Below, piece by piece: positions 9,274-11,572 of a DNA stretch of 11,572 nt. Position numbers and translations under genes: made by a program. Position 1 is the stretch's first letter. Every line of letters starts with the position of its first letter. The stretch is taken from positions 1 through 11,572 of the forward strand of contig CAJFQR010000041.1 of assembly GCA_904419105.1 (NCBI GenBank), written 5' to 3'. Source of the DNA: Candidatus Avimicrobium faecavium (lineage in GTDB: Bacteria > Bacillota > Clostridia > Oscillospirales > Ruminococcaceae). The notes under the pieces are model-generated. The model was not told where the DNA came from and made no database searches. It worked only from the letters and a program-made list of their open reading frames with translations.

Positions 9274-9296
9274 GTCCTCTCCGCAACACAGAGGAC
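9274..9296 (+). other. Intergenic hairpin between metI and metQ
   Basis: GTCCTCT and AGAGGAC form a perfect 7-pair stem with a 9-base loop, starting 3 bases after the metI stop. No T-run follows, so it is not a standard terminator. In a mixed operon where the binding protein is needed in excess, such a hairpin could protect or separate the metQ message; this is inference. Confidence 0.5.
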
Positions 9297-9338
9297 CGTT
9301 CACCCAACAACAAAACTCTATGAAATGAGGTAATCTCC

Positions 9339-10175
9339 ATGAAAAACAGCAAAAGACTCTTCGCTCTGCTCACCGCCGCCGTGCTCACCGTATCGCTGAC
9401 CGCCTGCTCCGGCGGAGAGGAGCCCTCCTCCACTGCCGATGTCGCCGATGACAAAACCATTTCGGTGGGTGCCTCCCCTTCTCCCCATGCCGAGATCCTG
9501 GAGGCAGTCCGGGACCAACTTGCCGACAAGGGATATGAGCTGGACATCGTCGAGTTCACCGACTATGTGATGCCCAATGTAGCCCTCTCCGAAGGGGATC
9601 TGGATGCAAACTTCTTCCAGCATACGCCGTTCCTCGAGGAGTACAATGCCAGCAACAACGATACACTGACCGCCGTGTGCAAGGTGCAGTTTGAACCGAT
9701 GGGTCTCTACTCCGATACGCTGACCAGTGTGGACCAGATCGCCGAGGGAGCCAAGGTGGGCGTTCCCAATGACCCGACCAACGAGGCCCGGGCGCTGAAC
9801 CTGCTTGAGGCCCAGGGGCTCATCACCCTGGCCGAGGGCGCCGGCCTGAATGCCACACCGCTGGATATCGTTGAAAATCCGCTGGGTCTGGAGTTCGTCG
9901 AGCTGGAGGCTGCCCAGCTGCCCCGCAATCTGAGCGAATTTGCCATTGCCGCCATCAATGGTAACTACGCCATCGACGCCGGTATCCTGGACAAGGTCAT
10001 CGTCAATGAGGCCTCCGATTCGGAGAGCGCCCAGGAGTACGGCAATGTACTGGTGGTCCGGGCAGAAGACGCCGATTCTGAAAAAACCAAGGCCCTGGTC
10101 GAGGTACTCAACTCCGATGAGACCCGGGATTTCATCAACAGCGAATACGCCGGTGTATTCATCCCCGTCTTTTAA
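9339..10175 (+). CDS. metQ: Methionine-binding lipoprotein (NlpA family)
   Basis: A 278-residue substrate-binding lipoprotein that captures methionine outside the membrane and delivers it to MetI. Residues 1-23 form a lipoprotein signal: a KNSKR charged start, a hydrophobic core and the lipobox LTAC with Cys23 as the lipid anchor. A Ser/Gly/Glu linker follows. The mature part begins ISVGASPSPHAEILEAV, and ALSEGDLDANFFQHTPFL is the NlpA-family ligand-pocket signature. VGVPNDPTNEARALNLL is also typical. Length matches the family (about 270-280). GAGGTAA precedes the ATG at about 7 bases. The gene follows metI by 67 bases containing a hairpin and is closed by an intrinsic terminator. Oligosaccharide or other ligands are unlikely given this family and the operon. 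Confidence 0.95.
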   Translation: MKNSKRLFALLTAAVLTVSLTACSGGEEPSSTADVADDKTISVGASPSPHAEILEAVRDQLADKGYELDIVEFTDYVMPNVALSEGDLDANFFQHTPFLEEYNASNNDTLTAVCKVQFEPMGLYSDTLTSVDQIAEGAKVGVPNDPTNEARALNLLEAQGLITLAEGAGLNATPLDIVENPLGLEFVELEAAQLPRNLSEFAIAAINGNYAIDAGILDKVIVNEASDSESAQEYGNVLVVRAEDADSEKTKALVEVLNSDETRDFINSEYAGVFIPVF

Positions 10176-10197
10176 TCCTCTTTCTCTCACTGAATAG

Positions 10198-10228
10198 AAA
10201 AAAGGCCCATTTTCAGGGCCTTTTTCTT
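10198..10228 (+). terminator. Intrinsic terminator of metNIQ, probably bidirectional
   Basis: GGCCC/GGGCC with flanking A/T runs gives a stem of about 10 pairs around ATTTTCA. The plus strand ends in TTTTTCTT and the minus strand in TTTTTT, so it can act in both directions between the converging metQ and tsf genes. Confidence 0.9.
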
Positions 10229-10244
10229 GTCAAAATGAGGTGCG

Positions 10245-10278
10245 AAAAAGGTCCCGGAGGGCTCCTCCGGGACCTTTT
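10245..10278 (-). terminator. Intrinsic terminator of rpsB-tsf
   Basis: GGTCCCGGAGG/CCTCCGGGACC is a perfect 11-pair stem, extended by AAAA/TTTT, around a 3-base loop. On the minus strand it is followed by TTTTT, 17 bases after the tsf stop. It could also act on the plus strand as a backup to the terminator at 10198-10228. Confidence 0.92.
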
Positions 10279-10295
10279 GTATCACAGATACGATC

Positions 10296-11219
10296 TTACT
10301 TGACCATGCTGGCAACTTCAGCGGCGAAATCGTCAGCCTTCTTCTCAATGCCCTCACCGGACTCGAAGCGGACAAAGCCGGTGATCTCGATCTTGCCACC
10401 GAGCTCTTTGGCGACCTTGGCCACATACTCAGCAACGTTCATATTGCCGTCCTTGACGAAGGCCTGATCGACCAGGCAGTTCTCCTTGTAGAACTTCTCA
10501 ACGCGGCCGGTGATCATCTTCTCGATAACCTGAGCAGGCTTGTTCTTGAGCTTGTCGTCGTTCTGGATCTGAGCCTCGAGGATCTTCTTCTCCTCTTCAA
10601 CGACAGCGGCGGGAACTTCCTCTCTCTTCAGGTAACCGGGGTTGATCGCGGCAATCTGCATCGCAACATCGTGGCCGCACTCGATGAACTCGGGCTTGTC
10701 CGCGATGCCGTCGGAGACATCGAACTTGACCATGACGCCGATCTTGCCGCCAGCATGGATATAGGTGGACAGTACGCCCTCTTCACGGACAAAGCGGCGG
10801 ATCTTCAGGTTCTCACCGATGACGAGAATCTTCTCGCGGAGCACCTCCTCAACGGTCTTGCCGTCGGCACACTTGCAGGCCAGCAGAGCATCGACATCGG
10901 CCGGATTCTGCTCCATGATGATGCGGGCACAGTCCGCTACAAAGGCGTTGAAGTCGGCATTCTTGGCAACGAAGTCGGTCTCGGAGTTGACCTCAATGAT
11001 GGCGCCTACCTTCTTCGCGTTGTCGGCGACAGCGTAGACAACACCTTCGGCGGCGATGCGGCCAGCCTTCTTGGCGGCGGCGGAGAGGCCCTTTTCACGC
11101 AGATACTCAACGGCCTTGTCCATATCACCGTTGGACTCGGTCAGCGCCTTCTTGCAGTCCATCATGCCGCAGCCAGTCATCTGGCGCAGAGCCTGGACAT
11201 CCTTAGCTGTAAAAGCCAT
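10296..11219 (-). CDS. tsf: Elongation factor Ts
   Basis: A 307-residue cytosolic guanine-nucleotide exchange factor that recycles EF-Tu from the GDP form. The N-terminal UBA-like domain has LRQMTGCGMMDCKKAL (11-26), followed by KGLSAAAKKAGRIAAEG at about 43-59. The EF-Tu-contacting motif TDFVAKN lies at 81-87. The C-terminal half has the duplicated core with IAAINPGYL and KMITGRVEKFYKENCLVDQ. Length is slightly above the Bacillus protein (293). The start follows AGGAGG at 9 bases; an ATG within that spacer is out of frame. It lies 97 bases after the rpsB stop with an intergenic hairpin, the standard rpsB-tsf order. Confidence 0.98.
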   Translation of the reverse strand: MAFTAKDVQALRQMTGCGMMDCKKALTESNGDMDKAVEYLREKGLSAAAKKAGRIAAEGVVYAVADNAKKVGAIIEVNSETDFVAKNADFNAFVADCARIIMEQNPADVDALLACKCADGKTVEEVLREKILVIGENLKIRRFVREEGVLSTYIHAGGKIGVMVKFDVSDGIADKPEFIECGHDVAMQIAAINPGYLKREEVPAAVVEEEKKILEAQIQNDDKLKNKPAQVIEKMITGRVEKFYKENCLVDQAFVKDGNMNVAEYVAKVAKELGGKIEITGFVRFESGEGIEKKADDFAAEVASMVK

Positions 11220-11270
11220 TTTTCATTTCCTCCTCAGCGAGTTGTATAGGTTTGGGGATTCTCTTGGAAA

Positions 11271-11296
11271 GAGGCCCGGATGAGCACCCGAGCCTC
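11271..11296 (-). other. Hairpin between rpsB and tsf, possible attenuator
   Basis: On the minus strand GAGGCTCGG and CCGGGCCTC form a 9-pair stem (one G-U) with an 8-base loop, followed only by TTTCC. The weak T-run suggests a leaky terminator or processing site that would lower tsf relative to rpsB. Intergenic hairpins at this place are known in other bacteria. Confidence 0.55.
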
Positions 11297-11313
11297 CTTG
11301 ATTCCAAAACCGA

Positions 11314-11572
11314 TTACTCGGCGGCCTCTTCCTCAGCGGCCTCCGCGGCGGCTTCCTCAGTCTCAGCGCCCTGATGACCCTCGATAATGGCGTCAGCCAT
11401 GGTGCTGGCAATCAGGCGGACAGCGCGGATCGCGTCGTCGTTGCCGGGGATAACATAGTCGATCTCATCGGGATCGCAGTTGGTATCTACGATGGCCACG
11501 ATCGGGATGCCCAGCTTGTGGGCCTCAGCGACAGCAATGTGCTCCTTGCGGGGATCAACGATAAACAGCGCA
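11314..11572 (-). CDS. rpsB: 30S ribosomal protein S2, C-terminal part, cut by the window edge
   Basis: The last 85 residues of ribosomal protein S2, a small-subunit protein that helps bind S1 and mRNA near the decoding platform. The visible sequence runs from [17 protein letters not shown] through [17 protein letters not shown] and [16 protein letters not shown], all highly conserved in S2, and ends in an acidic Glu/Ala-rich tail ([14 protein letters not shown]), common in clostridial S2. The N-terminal two thirds lie outside the window. The GTG near 11499 is an internal valine, not a start. It is upstream of tsf in the same operon. Confidence 0.97.
   Translation of the reverse strand, partial: ALFIVDPRKEHIAVAEAHKLGIPIVAIVDTNCDPDEIDYVIPGNDDAIRAVRLIASTMADAIIEGHQGAETEEAAAEAAEEEAAE

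Noticed and set aside
9318..10190. A 290-codon minus-strand frame opposite metQ
   Set aside because: metQ has a lipobox, family motifs, a good ribosome binding site and operon context; the antisense frame has none of these and extends into the metQ terminator region.

Overview
The window looks like the core chromosome of a moderately GC-rich Firmicute, most likely a gut-type clostridium of the Oscillospiraceae/Ruminococcaceae kind. This rests on two T-box leaders with the classic antiterminator core, strong GGAGG-type ribosome binding sites, intrinsic terminators, a pyrophosphate-type phosphofructokinase and a ComEC-type competence channel. The genus is not readable from the sequence. I see no mobile element, tRNA gene, CRISPR array or phage gene, and base composition looks even throughout.

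Left part (1-6066, minus strand): a probable four-gene operon read right to left. A sigma-A-type promoter drives an alanine T-box leader, followed by alaS, a histidine-triad (HIT) hydrolase, a purine-type phosphoribosyltransferase and comEC. Gaps are 36-39 bases, each gene has its own Shine-Dalgarno, and no internal promoter or terminator is evident. A Shine-Dalgarno-like GAGGAG straight after the comEC stop suggests the operon continues beyond the window.

Middle part (6116-7443, plus strand): a divergent promoter drives a 415-residue phosphofructokinase carrying both residues that mark pyrophosphate-dependent enzymes.

Right-middle part (7480-10228, plus strand): a strong promoter, a T-box leader whose specifier reads AUG (Met), and metN-metI-metQ, a complete methionine ABC importer (ATPase, permease, lipoprotein binding protein). 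MetN is short and has no room for the usual C-terminal NIL sensor domain. Right end (10245-11572, minus strand): tsf and the 3' part of rpsB, separated by a hairpin and converging on metQ through two back-to-back terminators.

The common theme is tRNA-charging control of two units, alanyl-tRNA synthesis and methionine uptake, around housekeeping translation and glycolysis genes. I found no previously undescribed system. The most interesting points are the ComEC C-terminal domain that has lost the metallo-beta-lactamase motif, the MetN without NIL domain, and the placement of comEC under an alanine T-box.
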